64,000 bases of DNA from Sandaracinaceae bacterium. Lineage in GTDB: Bacteria > Myxococcota_A > Polyangia > Polyangiales > JAFGIB01. This document shows positions 9,859-19,781 of this stretch, piece by piece (positions within the stretch are counted from its first letter, which is position 1; every line of letters begins with the position of its first letter). Where the stretch lies: NCBI GenBank assembly GCA_017881055.1, contig JADGRF010000034.1:23049-87048 (forward strand), written 5' to 3'. The position numbers were made by a program, and so were the translations under genes. A model generated the notes under the pieces. That model was not told the DNA's origin. It was given only the letters and a program-made list of their open reading frames with translations, and searched no databases.

Positions 9859-10820
9859 CCACGAGCTACGAACGGGTGCTGATCGTCATCGTGAACTACA
9901 AGTCCGCGCGTTTGACTCTGGACTGCCTGGCTTCGCTCGAGCCGGAGCTGCGCGGAGTACCCGATGCGCACGTGGTCGTCGTGGAGAACGCCTCGGGCGA
10001 TGGCCCTGCGCTCGAGGAAGGCATCCGCACGCGCGGCTTCTCGGAGTGGGTCACGCTCGACTTGTCGGACAAGAACGGCGGCTTCGCGTACGGCAACAAC
10101 CGCGCGATCGCGCCTGCGCTGGCGTCAGCGAAGCCTCCCGCGTACGTGCTGCTCTTGAATCCCGATACGCGCATCTACCCTGGCGCGGTGAAAGAGCTGC
10201 TTGCCTTCATGGATCGCCGGCCCGACGTGGGCATTGCCGGCAGCAGCTTCGAAGACGACGAAGGCGAGGATTGGCCGTACGCGTTTCGCTTTCCCAGCGT
10301 GTGGAGCGAGCTCGATCGGGGCTTGCAGCTCGGTGTCGTGACGCGCCTGTTGAGCGAGCACGTGGTGGCCCAACGCATGGGCAAGACCGAAGCCCCGATC
10401 GACTGGGTGCCGGGCGCGAGCATGATGATCCGCTCGCAGGTGTTCCGCGACATCGGCCTGATGGATGACGGGTACTTTCTGTACTACGAGGAAACCGACT
10501 TCTGCTTGCGCGCGAAGCGAGCGGGCTGGCCGACCTGGTACGTGCCGCAGAGTCACGTGGTGCACATCGCCGGGCAGAGCACGGGCGTCACGCAGCGCAA
10601 CCGGCGCCCTCCGCGCACGCCCGAGTATTGGTTCGCATCGCGACGCCGCTACTTCACGAAGAACCACGGGCTCGCCTATGCGATCAGCGCCGATCTGCTC
10701 TTCGGCACGAGCTTCGGTCTGTCGCGCGCGCGCCACGTGCTGACGCGCAAGCAAGACGGCGACCCGCCGAAACATCTGCTCGATCACTGGAAGAACAGCG
10801 TGCTCTTCAAGCGCGGCTGA
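9855..10820 (+). CDS. GT2 family glycosyltransferase (rhamnosyltransferase-like)
   Basis: ATGA overlap with preceding CDS; VLIVIVNYKSARLTLDCLASL, LLNPDTRIYPGAV, FLYYEETDFCLRAKRAGW. Confidence 0.9.
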   Translation: MTTSYERVLIVIVNYKSARLTLDCLASLEPELRGVPDAHVVVVENASGDGPALEEGIRTRGFSEWVTLDLSDKNGGFAYGNNRAIAPALASAKPPAYVLLLNPDTRIYPGAVKELLAFMDRRPDVGIAGSSFEDDEGEDWPYAFRFPSVWSELDRGLQLGVVTRLLSEHVVAQRMGKTEAPIDWVPGASMMIRSQVFRDIGLMDDGYFLYYEETDFCLRAKRAGWPTWYVPQSHVVHIAGQSTGVTQRNRRPPRTPEYWFASRRRYFTKNHGLAYAISADLLFGTSFGLSRARHVLTRKQDGDPPKHLLDHWKNSVLFKRG

Positions 10821-12012
10821 CTTGCTCGAACAGCTCGCGCAGCTGCGTCGCAGAGGCGTCCACGTCGTGTAAGCTGCGCACCTTGGCTTGCCCGAGTCGA
10901 CCCATGCGCTGCAGCTCGGGCGTGGCCGTGGTCACCGCCGTTCGCAATGCGAGCGCGAGCGCTTCGACCGAACCTGCAGGCACGAGCCAACCGACCTCGC
11001 TCGTGACCAGCTCGGGTATGCCCGCGATCTGCGTCGTGACGACCGGACGACCGAGTGCGAGCGCTTCCATCACGACGATCGGCAGACCCTCGGCGAAGCT
11101 CGGCAGCACGAACAAGCGCGCGGCTTCGATTTCTGCGCGCACGCGCGCGGCATCCACCCAGCCCGTGATCGACACGCGCGCAGCGAGGCCGTGCTGCGCA
11201 ATCAGCTGCTCGAGCTCCGCGCGCAGCTCGCCGTCGCCCACCAACACCAGCTCGATGTCGAGACCGGCGCTGACCAAGCTCGCCATCGCGTCCAGCAACA
11301 GCAGCTGACCCTTCTGCTCGTGCAGGCGCGCCACGCAGGCGACGCGCACGCGCTCGGGCAGCGGCATCGCCTCGGCCGTGAGCAGCTCGGCATCGAGACC
11401 GCAGCGCACGACGTGAATCTTGGACCAGAGCGCGTGAGGCGCGTGACGATACAGCTGACTTCGACCGTAATCGCTGATCGCCACCACCAGCCGCGCGTGT
11501 TCGATCTTGGCGGCGAGGCCGAGCATCAAAGGCTTATCGAACTCTTCGGGGCCGTGCGCGGTGAAGCTGTAGCCCGGGCCGCCCAGCTCGTGGCAGAGCA
11601 TCGCGACGGTCGTGGAGTTCGTGCCGAAGTGGGCATGCACGTGAGTCGCACCGCTGGCAGCAAGCCAGGTCCGCAGCACACAAGCTTCCGCGAGATACGC
11701 GAGATGCTTCGGGGCGCCACTCTCCGAACGCCAACCGATGCGCAGCGTGAGCGCGAGCGCGCGCCAGGTCGCGGCTGGGCGAGTGATCGCGCTCGCGAAC
11801 AGCGCGCCGAGCAAGCCCGTGACGCCGACGTCCAAGATGGCGCGCGTCTTTTCGGCTTCGGCTCGGTCCGCCGCATCGACCAGCAGCGAGGTCTCCCGGC
11901 GCAGGGTGTAGCGATCGACCACCACGCCTTGCCGCTCGAGCGCGGCGATCTCACGCCGGATGAACGTATGACTGACCCGCGGGTAACAATTGACGAGGTA
12001 CGCAACCTTCAT
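10807..12012 (-). CDS. GT4 family glycosyltransferase
   Basis: MKVAYLVNCYPRVSHTFIRREI; FVLPSFAEGLPIVVMEALALGRPVVTT (GT-B donor site). Confidence 0.92.
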   Translation of the reverse strand: MKVAYLVNCYPRVSHTFIRREIAALERQGVVVDRYTLRRETSLLVDAADRAEAEKTRAILDVGVTGLLGALFASAITRPAATWRALALTLRIGWRSESGAPKHLAYLAEACVLRTWLAASGATHVHAHFGTNSTTVAMLCHELGGPGYSFTAHGPEEFDKPLMLGLAAKIEHARLVVAISDYGRSQLYRHAPHALWSKIHVVRCGLDAELLTAEAMPLPERVRVACVARLHEQKGQLLLLDAMASLVSAGLDIELVLVGDGELRAELEQLIAQHGLAARVSITGWVDAARVRAEIEAARLFVLPSFAEGLPIVVMEALALGRPVVTTQIAGIPELVTSEVGWLVPAGSVEALALALRTAVTTATPELQRMGRLGQAKVRSLHDVDASATQLRELFEQVSRA

Positions 12013-13062
12013 TCAGGTTTCGCTGCTCGCTGGCTTTGCTTTGTGCGCGAGCTTGTGCACCAGGCTCAGCATAGCGAACGTGGTCGCGCTGTAGAACAGG
12101 TGCACCTGATGAAACAAGAAGTACTGGAGCGCGAAGAACGGCCCGCGAATCGCGGCCAGACTGCGCAACATGTCGGAAAAGATCGCCGCCGAGACCAGCA
12201 CGGGTACGGACAAGGACAGGGCGATCAACCATGCGTCCTGCGCATGGCTCCCACCCAACATGCCGAAGAGCAGCGCGAGCGGGATGCCGGGCACGGCCAG
12301 GAGCACCAGAAGCGATAGCGCGGCAGCGATGCGCTGGCTGGTCCGCAGGTTGAGGTCGTTCGGCAACTTCCCAGTGTCGAGAATCAACTTGGCCCACGGG
12401 ATGGCGCGGCTCTTGATGTCGGTCTCGATCACGCCGCGCATGGTCCACAGCTTCAAGTGCGTGACGTGCAGCTGTGGGTCGAGCTTGCAACGGCCGAGCG
12501 GCGAAAGACGCAGGCCGAGGTCGATGTCCTCGATCATCGGCATTGGGAAACGCGCAGCGTCGAAGCCGTTCACTTTCACGAACGCCTCGCGACGAACCGC
12601 ACCGCAGCCGGCCCAGAAGCCGGCGTTCTCGGTGTTGGCGCGCTGGTGCGTGACGTGATGCCGCAGGTTCATGTACTGCGAGAAGAAGTTCTGCTCAGGG
12701 GGTGTGGAGTCGTACGAGCCGGTCAGGCTCACCAGCTCGGGGTCCGCGGCGAATGCGGCCCGGACGCGGTCCACGACGTCGGGGTGGGCCACGCAGTCCG
12801 AATCGATGAACAGCACGACCTCGCTCTGCACGTGGCTCACACCCACGTTGCGTGCGTGGGCGGGGCCTGCGCGCTCGGGCAGGCGCACTACCTCGGCACC
12901 AAGCGCCGCGGCCACCTCACCCGTGCGGTCGGTGGAGCCCGGGTCGACCAAAAGCACACGCCCACCGCGTGCGGCAGCGATTGCGGCGGGGATCGTACGT
13001 GTGACGAAATGAGCGGCGTTGTACGCCGGCATCACGATCGTCACTTCGGGGAGCTCCGCCAT
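12013..13062 (-). CDS. GT2 family glycosyltransferase, membrane-associated
   Basis: EVTIVMPAYNAAHFVTRTIPAAI, FIDSDCVAHPDVV; C-terminal TM helices. Confidence 0.9.
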   Translation of the reverse strand: MAELPEVTIVMPAYNAAHFVTRTIPAAIAAARGGRVLLVDPGSTDRTGEVAAALGAEVVRLPERAGPAHARNVGVSHVQSEVVLFIDSDCVAHPDVVDRVRAAFAADPELVSLTGSYDSTPPEQNFFSQYMNLRHHVTHQRANTENAGFWAGCGAVRREAFVKVNGFDAARFPMPMIEDIDLGLRLSPLGRCKLDPQLHVTHLKLWTMRGVIETDIKSRAIPWAKLILDTGKLPNDLNLRTSQRIAAALSLLVLLAVPGIPLALLFGMLGGSHAQDAWLIALSLSVPVLVSAAIFSDMLRSLAAIRGPFFALQYFLFHQVHLFYSATTFAMLSLVHKLAHKAKPASSET

Positions 13063-13172
13063 TGGATCTACGATGTGCCACCGCTCCGCGCGATGCCAAG
13101 CCCCCCCGAACGGGTTTGTGTATCACCCGAAGCCGTTGATCTCAATGAGGTTACGTACTAGAGAGCCCGAGC

Positions 13173-15038
13173 GTGCCCGACCCGGCTCAGACTGATAAGA
13201 AGTGCGTCATCATAGGTGCCGGTCCAGCAGGCCTCACGGCTGCGTGGGAGCTGTGCAAAGCCGATGTGCCCGCGATCGTGTTCGAGAAGGACAACATCGT
13301 CGGCGGCATCTCGCGCACGGTCGAGTACAAGGGCTTTCGCTACGACATCGGCGGCCATCGCTTCTTCACCAAAGTCGAGTCGGTGAACAAGTGGTGGTGG
13401 GAGATCCTGTCGAAGGAGTTCATCGAACGCCCGCGCATGTCGCGCATCTACTACGCCGATAAGTTCTTCGACTATCCGCTCAAGCCCGCCAACGCGCTGT
13501 TCGGCTTGGGCATCTTCGAAGCCATCCGTTGCGGCCTCAGCTACGTGACGGCGCAGGTTGCGCCGACCAAGCCCGAGATGAACCTCGAAGACTGGGTCAG
13601 CAACCGCTTCGGCACGCGCCTCTACCAAATCTTCTTCAAGACCTACACCGAGAAGGTGTGGGGCATGCCGTGCACCGAGATCAGCGCCGACTGGGCCGCG
13701 CAGCGCATCAAGAACTTGAACTTGATGACCGCGGTGAAGAACGCGCTGTTCGGCTCGGGCAAAGGCAAAGTCGTCACCACGCTGATCGAGTCGTTCCACT
13801 ACCCGCGCCTGGGCCCCGGCATGATGTGGGAACGCGTTGCGGAGCTGCTCACGGAGAAGGGCCTGCCGCCGCGCATGGAGCTCGACGTGGTGCGCATCAC
13901 GCACGACGGCAAGCGCGTCGTGTCGCTCACCGTGCGTGGCAAAGACGGCGTCGAGCACGTCGAGACCGGCACCGACTTCATCTCGACCATGCCCGTGCGT
14001 GAGCTGGTGCATGCGCTCGATCCGGCGCCGCCTAACGCAGTGCTCGAAGCGGCCGATCGCCTGAACTACCGCGACTTCCTGACCGTCGGTCTGATCATCG
14101 ACAAGGAGGAGATCTTCCCGGACAACTGGATCTACATCCACTCGCCGCACGTGAAAGTGGGCCGCATCCAGAACTTCCGTTCCTGGAGCCCGTTCATGAT
14201 CCCGGACGCGAAGAAGAACTCGATCGGCCTCGAGTACTTCGTGAACGAGGGCGACGAGATCTGGAACGCATCCGATCCGGATCTGATCGAGCTGGGCAAG
14301 CGCGAGTGCGAGAAGCTCGGCTTGTTCAAGGCAGCTGACGTCAGCGACGGTGTCGTGATCCGCATGCCGAAGGCCTACCCGGTCTACGACAAGATCTACA
14401 AAAACGCGCTGCAGACCATCCGCGACTACCTCACGACCTTGCCGAACATCCACCTCGTGGGTCGCAACGGCCAGCACCGTTACAACAACCAAGACCACTC
14501 CATGGTCACGGCGATGCTCGCAGCGGAGAACGTGTGCGGCGCCGACCACGACGTGTGGGCGGTGAACGTCGACGAGGAGTACCACGAGGAAGTCTCCGAA
14601 AAAGAGAAGCGCGGCCAAGAGCTCACGCACGGCAAGCGCGGCGGCGGCGACCGCTTGGTGCCGCGACGCCTCGACGAAACCGACAGGCTCATGGGCGCGC
14701 TGCGCGAGGCCTTCGCCCGCTACGACGCCGTGGCGCTCGGCGGCTCGATCGGCATCCTGCTCGGCGGAAGTCTGTTCTTGGCTACGGCGCTCTTGCTGCT
14801 GCGCGGCGGCGTCATGGTCGGCAAGAACCTGGCCCTGCTCGCGAACTACTTCCTGGGCTACGAAATCAGCTGGGCGGGCGCGTTCCTGGGTTTGCTCGAG
14901 GCCGGCGGCTTTGGCTTCATCTTCGGATTCATGTTAGCTAAGGCGATCAACGGGACGATCGCGCTGCACGAGCATGCGCTGGTGCGCCGGCTCGAAGTGA
15001 GCGCGACTCTCGACGCGATCGACGAGGAGCGCCAGTGA
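13173..15038 (+). CDS. FAD/NAD(P)-dependent oxidoreductase, UDP-galactopyranose-mutase-like, with C-terminal TM domain
   Basis: [16 protein letters not shown] dinucleotide-binding motif, [27 protein letters not shown]-term [27 protein letters not shown]. Confidence 0.88.
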   Translation: MPDPAQTDKKCVIIGAGPAGLTAAWELCKADVPAIVFEKDNIVGGISRTVEYKGFRYDIGGHRFFTKVESVNKWWWEILSKEFIERPRMSRIYYADKFFDYPLKPANALFGLGIFEAIRCGLSYVTAQVAPTKPEMNLEDWVSNRFGTRLYQIFFKTYTEKVWGMPCTEISADWAAQRIKNLNLMTAVKNALFGSGKGKVVTTLIESFHYPRLGPGMMWERVAELLTEKGLPPRMELDVVRITHDGKRVVSLTVRGKDGVEHVETGTDFISTMPVRELVHALDPAPPNAVLEAADRLNYRDFLTVGLIIDKEEIFPDNWIYIHSPHVKVGRIQNFRSWSPFMIPDAKKNSIGLEYFVNEGDEIWNASDPDLIELGKRECEKLGLFKAADVSDGVVIRMPKAYPVYDKIYKNALQTIRDYLTTLPNIHLVGRNGQHRYNNQDHSMVTAMLAAENVCGADHDVWAVNVDEEYHEEVSEKEKRGQELTHGKRGGGDRLVPRRLDETDRLMGALREAFARYDAVALGGSIGILLGGSLFLATALLLLRGGVMVGKNLALLANYFLGYEISWAGAFLGLLEAGGFGFIFGFMLAKAINGTIALHEHALVRRLEVSATLDAIDEERQ

Positions 15039-15373
15039 CCGATCCGCTTACAGAACGCGTACGAGAGCCCGGCCAAGCCGAATGGGACGTCATCCAAGCG
15101 GCGATTGCGCGGCTGCGCGCCTCGGTCATGGCGGTGGTGTTCGGTCTGTGCGGCGGCGTGGGCTTGTTCGTGGCCACGGCCTGGCTGCTGCTGCGCGGCG
15201 GTCTGATGGTCGGCAGGACGCTGTCGCTGCTCGGCAACTTCTTCCCCGGCTACTCGGTGACCTGGGGCGGCGCGTTGGTCGGCTTCGTGTACGGCTCGCT
15301 GCTAGGCGCCGCAATCGGCTTCGCCTTCGCCTGGCTGTACAACATGATCGCTGATCTCCGCGATAAGGATTGA
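15035..15373 (+). CDS. Small membrane protein paralogous to the C-terminal TM domain of the preceding CDS
   Basis: [45 protein letters not shown] matches the upstream tail. Confidence 0.8.
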   Translation: MTDPLTERVREPGQAEWDVIQAAIARLRASVMAVVFGLCGGVGLFVATAWLLLRGGLMVGRTLSLLGNFFPGYSVTWGGALVGFVYGSLLGAAIGFAFAWLYNMIADLRDKD

Positions 15374-15389
15374 AGAGAGAGAGAAAGCC

Positions 15390-16127
15390 ATGCGCGCGGT
15401 CTTGATGCTCCACAGCATCGATGCCTCGGGCTCGGTGCTCTCGATGACGCAGAGCGAGTTGCGCTCGCTCGTGCAGGCCGTGCGTCGCTCGGGGCACGAG
15501 CTGCTGCCGCTCACCCAGCTACTCGACGACGACTCGCAGAAGCGCGCGGTCGCGCTGACGTTCGACGACGGAATGCGCACGCTCGTCACCGACGCTGCGC
15601 CCGTACTGCGCGAGCTCGGCGTGCCCGCAACGCTGTTTCTGACGACCGGCTACGTGGGCAAAGACAACGGCTGGCCGAGCCAACCGCCGCTTGCCCCGCG
15701 CTTGCCGATCATGGGCTGGGATGAGCTCGAGACGCTGAAGCAGAGCGGCTGGGACATCCAAGCGCACACGGTCACGCACCCCGACCTGCGCACGCAGAGC
15801 GACGATGCGGCGCTGCACGAGCTGACCGAGCCCGTCGAGACGATCGCTCGACGCCTCGGGCACAAGCCCAGCTTGCTCGCGTATCCGTACGGCTACTTCG
15901 ATCGACGGATCGAAGCGCTCACGTCACGGGTCTACGGGCGCGCGCTCTCGACGCGCATGGCCCTGCTCGACGGCGACACGCGCGGCCCGCTCGCCGTGCC
16001 GCGGCTCGACACGTATTACTTCCGAAGCGAGGCCGTGCACCGGCACTTCGGCAGCAAGCGCTTTCGCGCGTACCTCGAAGCACGCGCGCTGTTGCGCCGC
16101 GCGCGCAAGCACCCCGGCGAATGCTAA
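15390..16127 (+). CDS. Polysaccharide deacetylase (CE4)
   Basis: AVALTFDDG, HTVTHPDL, LLAYPYGYFD. Confidence 0.92.
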   Translation: MRAVLMLHSIDASGSVLSMTQSELRSLVQAVRRSGHELLPLTQLLDDDSQKRAVALTFDDGMRTLVTDAAPVLRELGVPATLFLTTGYVGKDNGWPSQPPLAPRLPIMGWDELETLKQSGWDIQAHTVTHPDLRTQSDDAALHELTEPVETIARRLGHKPSLLAYPYGYFDRRIEALTSRVYGRALSTRMALLDGDTRGPLAVPRLDTYYFRSEAVHRHFGSKRFRAYLEARALLRRARKHPGEC

Positions 16128-16150
16128 CAGAACGGGCATTGAGATCGGCT

Positions 16151-17092
16151 CTACGCGTTGTGACGCTCGCGGAAGAACGCGACCGTCTTGCGGATTCCAT
16201 CTGACAGCGTAGTCGCCGCACCGAGCGGCGCGGGGCTGCCCGGATCGAGCACCGAGCGCTCGACGTCGCCTTCGCGGCGCGGCCCGTGCTTGATCACGGC
16301 GGCCATGCCGGCGGCGCTCTCCATCATGCGCGCTAGCTCCATGGTGGTGGTGGCTACGCCGGTGCAGACGTTGATCGGGCTCGAGGCGAGCTTGCCTTCG
16401 ATCGCGAGTAGGTTCGCTTTGACCACGTCCGCCACGTACACGTAGTCGCGCACGCAGCCGTCGTCACCGGTTTGCTTGCGCGCGTTGATCTGAATCGCTT
16501 CGCCCTTGAGCAAGCGCTGCGCGAAGATCGCGACCACGCCGGCTTCGCCATGCGGATCCTGGCGCGGTCCGTACACGTTCGCGTAGCGCAGCACGGTGTA
16601 CGCCAGCTTGTGTTCGCTCTTGTACGCGTTCAAGTAGTTCTCGACGGCGAACTTCGAGCACGCGTACGGGCTGAGCGGATTGGGCGGCGTCGCGATGCTG
16701 GCGCGTGTGCCGTCGGGAACGTCGCCGTAGATCGCGCCGCCCGTGCTGGCGAACACGATCTTTTGCACGCGCTGCTGCACGCACTCGTTGAGGATGTTGA
16801 GGCTGCCGACCACGTTGATCTCGGCATCGCGCACCGGCTCGCGCGCGCTCACCGAGACGCTGGTCTGCGCCGCTTGATGCGTCACGACCTCGGGGCGGAA
16901 CTCGCCGAACACACGCGCCACGAAGACAGCATCGCGAATGTCCCCTTGCGCGAAGGTCGCGCGCGCCGGGACGTTCTCGCGTCGTCCGGTGCTGAGATCG
17001 TCGAGCACGAGCACTTCGTGCGACGCCGCCAGGAGCGCGTCGGCCACGTGTGAACCAATGAACCCCGCACCGCCAGTGACTAGAACTCGCAT
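16151..17092 (-). CDS. NAD-dependent epimerase/dehydratase (GalE-like)
   Basis: [35 protein letters not shown]. Confidence 0.92.
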   Translation of the reverse strand: MRVLVTGGAGFIGSHVADALLAASHEVLVLDDLSTGRRENVPARATFAQGDIRDAVFVARVFGEFRPEVVTHQAAQTSVSVSAREPVRDAEINVVGSLNILNECVQQRVQKIVFASTGGAIYGDVPDGTRASIATPPNPLSPYACSKFAVENYLNAYKSEHKLAYTVLRYANVYGPRQDPHGEAGVVAIFAQRLLKGEAIQINARKQTGDDGCVRDYVYVADVVKANLLAIEGKLASSPINVCTGVATTTMELARMMESAAGMAAVIKHGPRREGDVERSVLDPGSPAPLGAATTLSDGIRKTVAFFRERHNA

Positions 17093-17161
17093 GCCGGAGA
17101 CTTTACCACAGGGGCCTGTTTTCAAGCGATACGACCCGGCCGAGTGGCCCGGTCACGAAGA

Positions 17162-17980
17162 TCATGGGCGGTCACGGATGCGCCGGCCGGCCGCGTGGGC
17201 GAACAGCCGAAACACGAACGGAAGGTCGTTCAGCAGGTAGCGCCGCGCGAGCCGACGCGGCTCCTGCGAGAGGCGGTGCGTCCACTCGAGGCCCGTGCGC
17301 CGCATCCACGCCGGTGCGCGCGCGACGCCGCCGGAAACGAAGCTGAACGAGATGCCGACGCCCACCATCCAGGCGGCGGGGAAGTCCGCACGCAGCGCCG
17401 CGATCAGGTGTTCTTGCTTGGGCGAGCCGAGACCGACGAGCACGAGATCAGGACGGGTGCGGGTCAGCTCGGCGCGAATCTCGGCGAGCTCGGCAGCGGT
17501 GGCGGGCGTGTGAACACGGGGGGAAGAGCAGCCCGCGATGCGTAGCCCCGGAGACCGCTCGCACAGCACGCTCGCGGCGCCCTCGGCGGCGCCCAACTCG
17601 CCGCCGAGCAAGTAGAGCGAGCGGCCTTCGCGCGCGGCACGTTCGGCGAAGCGGTAGATCAAAGCCGAGCCCGCTACGCGCTCCGGCAGCGGCGAGCCGA
17701 GCACTTGCGACGCCCACACTAGAGGCATGCCGTCGGCGACGATCACGTCGGCGTCGGCGTAAAGCGTGCGTAGCGCGGGATCGTTGGCGTAGCGATGCAA
17801 GTGGTCGAGGTTGGCGGTGACGAGCCAGCCACCGCGCGCATGACTCAGCTCTCCGAACATGTGATCGAGCAGCGCGTTTTCGTCGACGTGCGCGAGCGGC
17901 ATGCCGAAGAGCGAGAGTGTGGGAAGCGCGTGCGTCATGATCTCGGAGGTGTTGCGCACCGACTCACGGAGCGCGCTCAT
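17162..17980 (-). CDS. WecG/TagA/CpsF family glycosyltransferase
   Basis: LVTANLDHLHRYANDPALRTLYADADVIVADGMPLVWAS; VLVGLGSPKQEHLIA. Confidence 0.92.
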   Translation of the reverse strand: MSALRESVRNTSEIMTHALPTLSLFGMPLAHVDENALLDHMFGELSHARGGWLVTANLDHLHRYANDPALRTLYADADVIVADGMPLVWASQVLGSPLPERVAGSALIYRFAERAAREGRSLYLLGGELGAAEGAASVLCERSPGLRIAGCSSPRVHTPATAAELAEIRAELTRTRPDLVLVGLGSPKQEHLIAALRADFPAAWMVGVGISFSFVSGGVARAPAWMRRTGLEWTHRLSQEPRRLARRYLLNDLPFVFRLFAHAAGRRIRDRP

Positions 17981-19175
17981 CGTTGCCACCGCGGTCGGTG
18001 CGCTCCCAGCGCGCATGGCGACCCCGCGTGAGGAAGCTGAAGTATAGCGGCAGCTTCCACAGCACGTAGCGCGGAATGGCAAGTAACTGACGCGCGCTCA
18101 CGACCTCGCGTCCGTACGCGAGCCAGGCCGACAGCACACCCGACACCATGAACACGACGCACAACGCTGCGAGCTGCGCGGGCAGCCAGGACGCACCGAG
18201 CCACGGCACGATCAGCGCGAAGCCGAGCGTGGCCAGCACGAGCATGAGCAAGAGCGAGAGCGGCGGCACCGCGAGATCCAGCGCCAGCGCGACCAAGCCG
18301 AAACGCGCCTGCGTGAGGCCCTGCAGGAACAAGCTCGGGCCGTGCTCGAGCAGCGTGGCGAGATGACCGTGCTCCCAGCGCCGACGCTGCGTGTGCGCCG
18401 CTTCGGCGCGCTCCGGCAGCTCGCTCGTCACGTAGGCATCGGGACACAAGAGCGGCGCGTGGCCGAGGCGCGCGAGATCGAGACCCATCACCATGTCCTC
18501 GACCAGATGCCCTTCCGTCGGCGGCGCCATGCGAATCACGCGCCACGGAAACGCCATGCCGGTACCCGTGAGCAGGCATGGCAGCCCGAGCGCATGAAGT
18601 CCTCGTGGTCGCGCACGATTCTTCACCACGAACGCCAGCGCCGAGACGACCGACAGCCCCTTCGGATCCTTCGGCGCATCGAGCACGTAGTCCGCTTGCA
18701 CCGGCCGATCAGTGCGCGCCGCCAAGCGTGCGATCCGATCGATCGAACCCGCTGCCACGGTGCAGTCCGCATCCACGATCACGACGACATCCGGCGGATC
18801 TGCCGCGAGATGATCGAGCCCAAACACGAGCGCATAGCCCTTGCCGCGCCGCTCGAAATCGCTGCGCTCGATCGCCGTCGCCCCCGACGCACGCGCAATC
18901 GCCGCCGTGTCGTCGCTGCAGTTGTCCGCGACGACGAGCAACACATCGTTCGCCTTCAGCTGCGCCCGTAACCCCGAAAGCGTGCGAGCAATGATCCCCC
19001 GCTCATCATGCGCCGGCACAAGGATCGCAACCCGCGGCGCCCCCCCGCCATCATCCCCGCCCCGCGTCCCCCCCCGCGCCAGCGCCCCAATCAAACACTC
19101 CGCAAAGAACACAAAACAAGGCACGAGCAACCCGCCCACCCAAACCAACAACCCAAGCTCAAGAACAAAACCCAT
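17964..19175 (-). CDS. GT2 glycosyltransferase, polytopic (cellulose-synthase-like)
   Basis: VAILVPAHDERGIIARTLSGL, VIVDADCTVA, QRRRWEHGH; start ATG at 19175. Confidence 0.9.
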   Translation of the reverse strand: MGFVLELGLLVWVGGLLVPCFVFFAECLIGALARGGTRGGDDGGGAPRVAILVPAHDERGIIARTLSGLRAQLKANDVLLVVADNCSDDTAAIARASGATAIERSDFERRGKGYALVFGLDHLAADPPDVVVIVDADCTVAAGSIDRIARLAARTDRPVQADYVLDAPKDPKGLSVVSALAFVVKNRARPRGLHALGLPCLLTGTGMAFPWRVIRMAPPTEGHLVEDMVMGLDLARLGHAPLLCPDAYVTSELPERAEAAHTQRRRWEHGHLATLLEHGPSLFLQGLTQARFGLVALALDLAVPPLSLLLMLVLATLGFALIVPWLGASWLPAQLAALCVVFMVSGVLSAWLAYGREVVSARQLLAIPRYVLWKLPLYFSFLTRGRHARWERTDRGGNDERAP

Positions 19176-19230
19176 CGCCCCAATCCTACACGCACTCGAA
19201 GCCCCGCGCTTCGCAGGGCCGCGCGCTCTT

Positions 19231-19306
19231 CCCCACGCTGAGCGCGCCCAAAGGGCCGCGCGTCCCACCTCACCCCCACGCTGAGCGCGCCCAAAGGGCC
19301 GCGCGT
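19231..19306. repeat. 33-bp direct repeat x2, internally palindromic
   Basis: CCCCACGCTGAGCGCGCCCAAAGGGCCGCGCGT at 19231-19263 and 19274-19306, identical; GCGCG-CCC-AAA-GGG-CGCGC hairpin core. Confidence 0.85.
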
Positions 19307-19336
19307 GCAAGCCTCTTCCCGCCACGAGCGTCGCGA

Positions 19337-19468
19337 TTTGGCTCTGAGAGCGAGCGCGCCCGCAGCGAGGCAAGGGAGCGTACTTCCTGTACGTGACCGC
19401 GCCGAGCCGGTCCTCGGGTTCGCGAGACGCGAACCCGCAACCCAACGTAAGCCGCTCTCAGAGCCAAA
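19337..19468. mobile_element. 132-bp MITE/REP-like element with perfect 16-bp terminal inverted repeats
   Basis: TTTGGCTCTGAGAGCG (19337-19352) / CGCTCTCAGAGCCAAA (19453-19468). Confidence 0.55.
19416..19443. repeat. Palindromic element copy B (intergenic)
   Basis: GGGTTCGCG-AGA-CGCGAACCC plus GCAACCC; shares 16-mer CGCGAACCCGCAACCC with copy D. Confidence 0.75.
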
Positions 19469-19781
19469 GCGCGGCGCGATCATTAAAATGATCCGTACCG
19501 TCGTGACCGAATGCTGAAAGTAAGAATCTCCTCATCACTAGGTGGGAGCTGGTATCGATCACATTAGGCTTCCCGATGATGCTCGTCGGGCCGGCACACC
19601 GCGATCGAGGGTGACCCCCGTAGTAAATCAGATTACGAAGATTCTTTACGTCGCAGCACTTGCTCGAATCTCGACAGAGGGATCTCCTCAAACCTAACGA
19701 TCACGACCGGGTCGGTCAAGTCGGAAGGCGGACGGAACACGAGCCGATGCGCAGGCAGAACCCGAATCCGCATGCGGCACG

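Noticed and set aside
10888-12318. 476-aa plus-strand ORF
   Set aside because: Antisense to two clear glycosyltransferase genes.
13158-14630. 490-aa minus-strand ORF
   Set aside because: Antisense to the UGM-like flavoprotein, V/D/H/R-rich shadow frame.
19231-19306. Possible CRISPR array
   Set aside because: Only two repeat units with a 10-bp gap; no array, no cas genes.
19458-19691. 77-aa minus-strand ORF
   Set aside because: Spans the terminal inverted repeat of the 132-bp element, no homology cues or clear start context; not supported as a gene.
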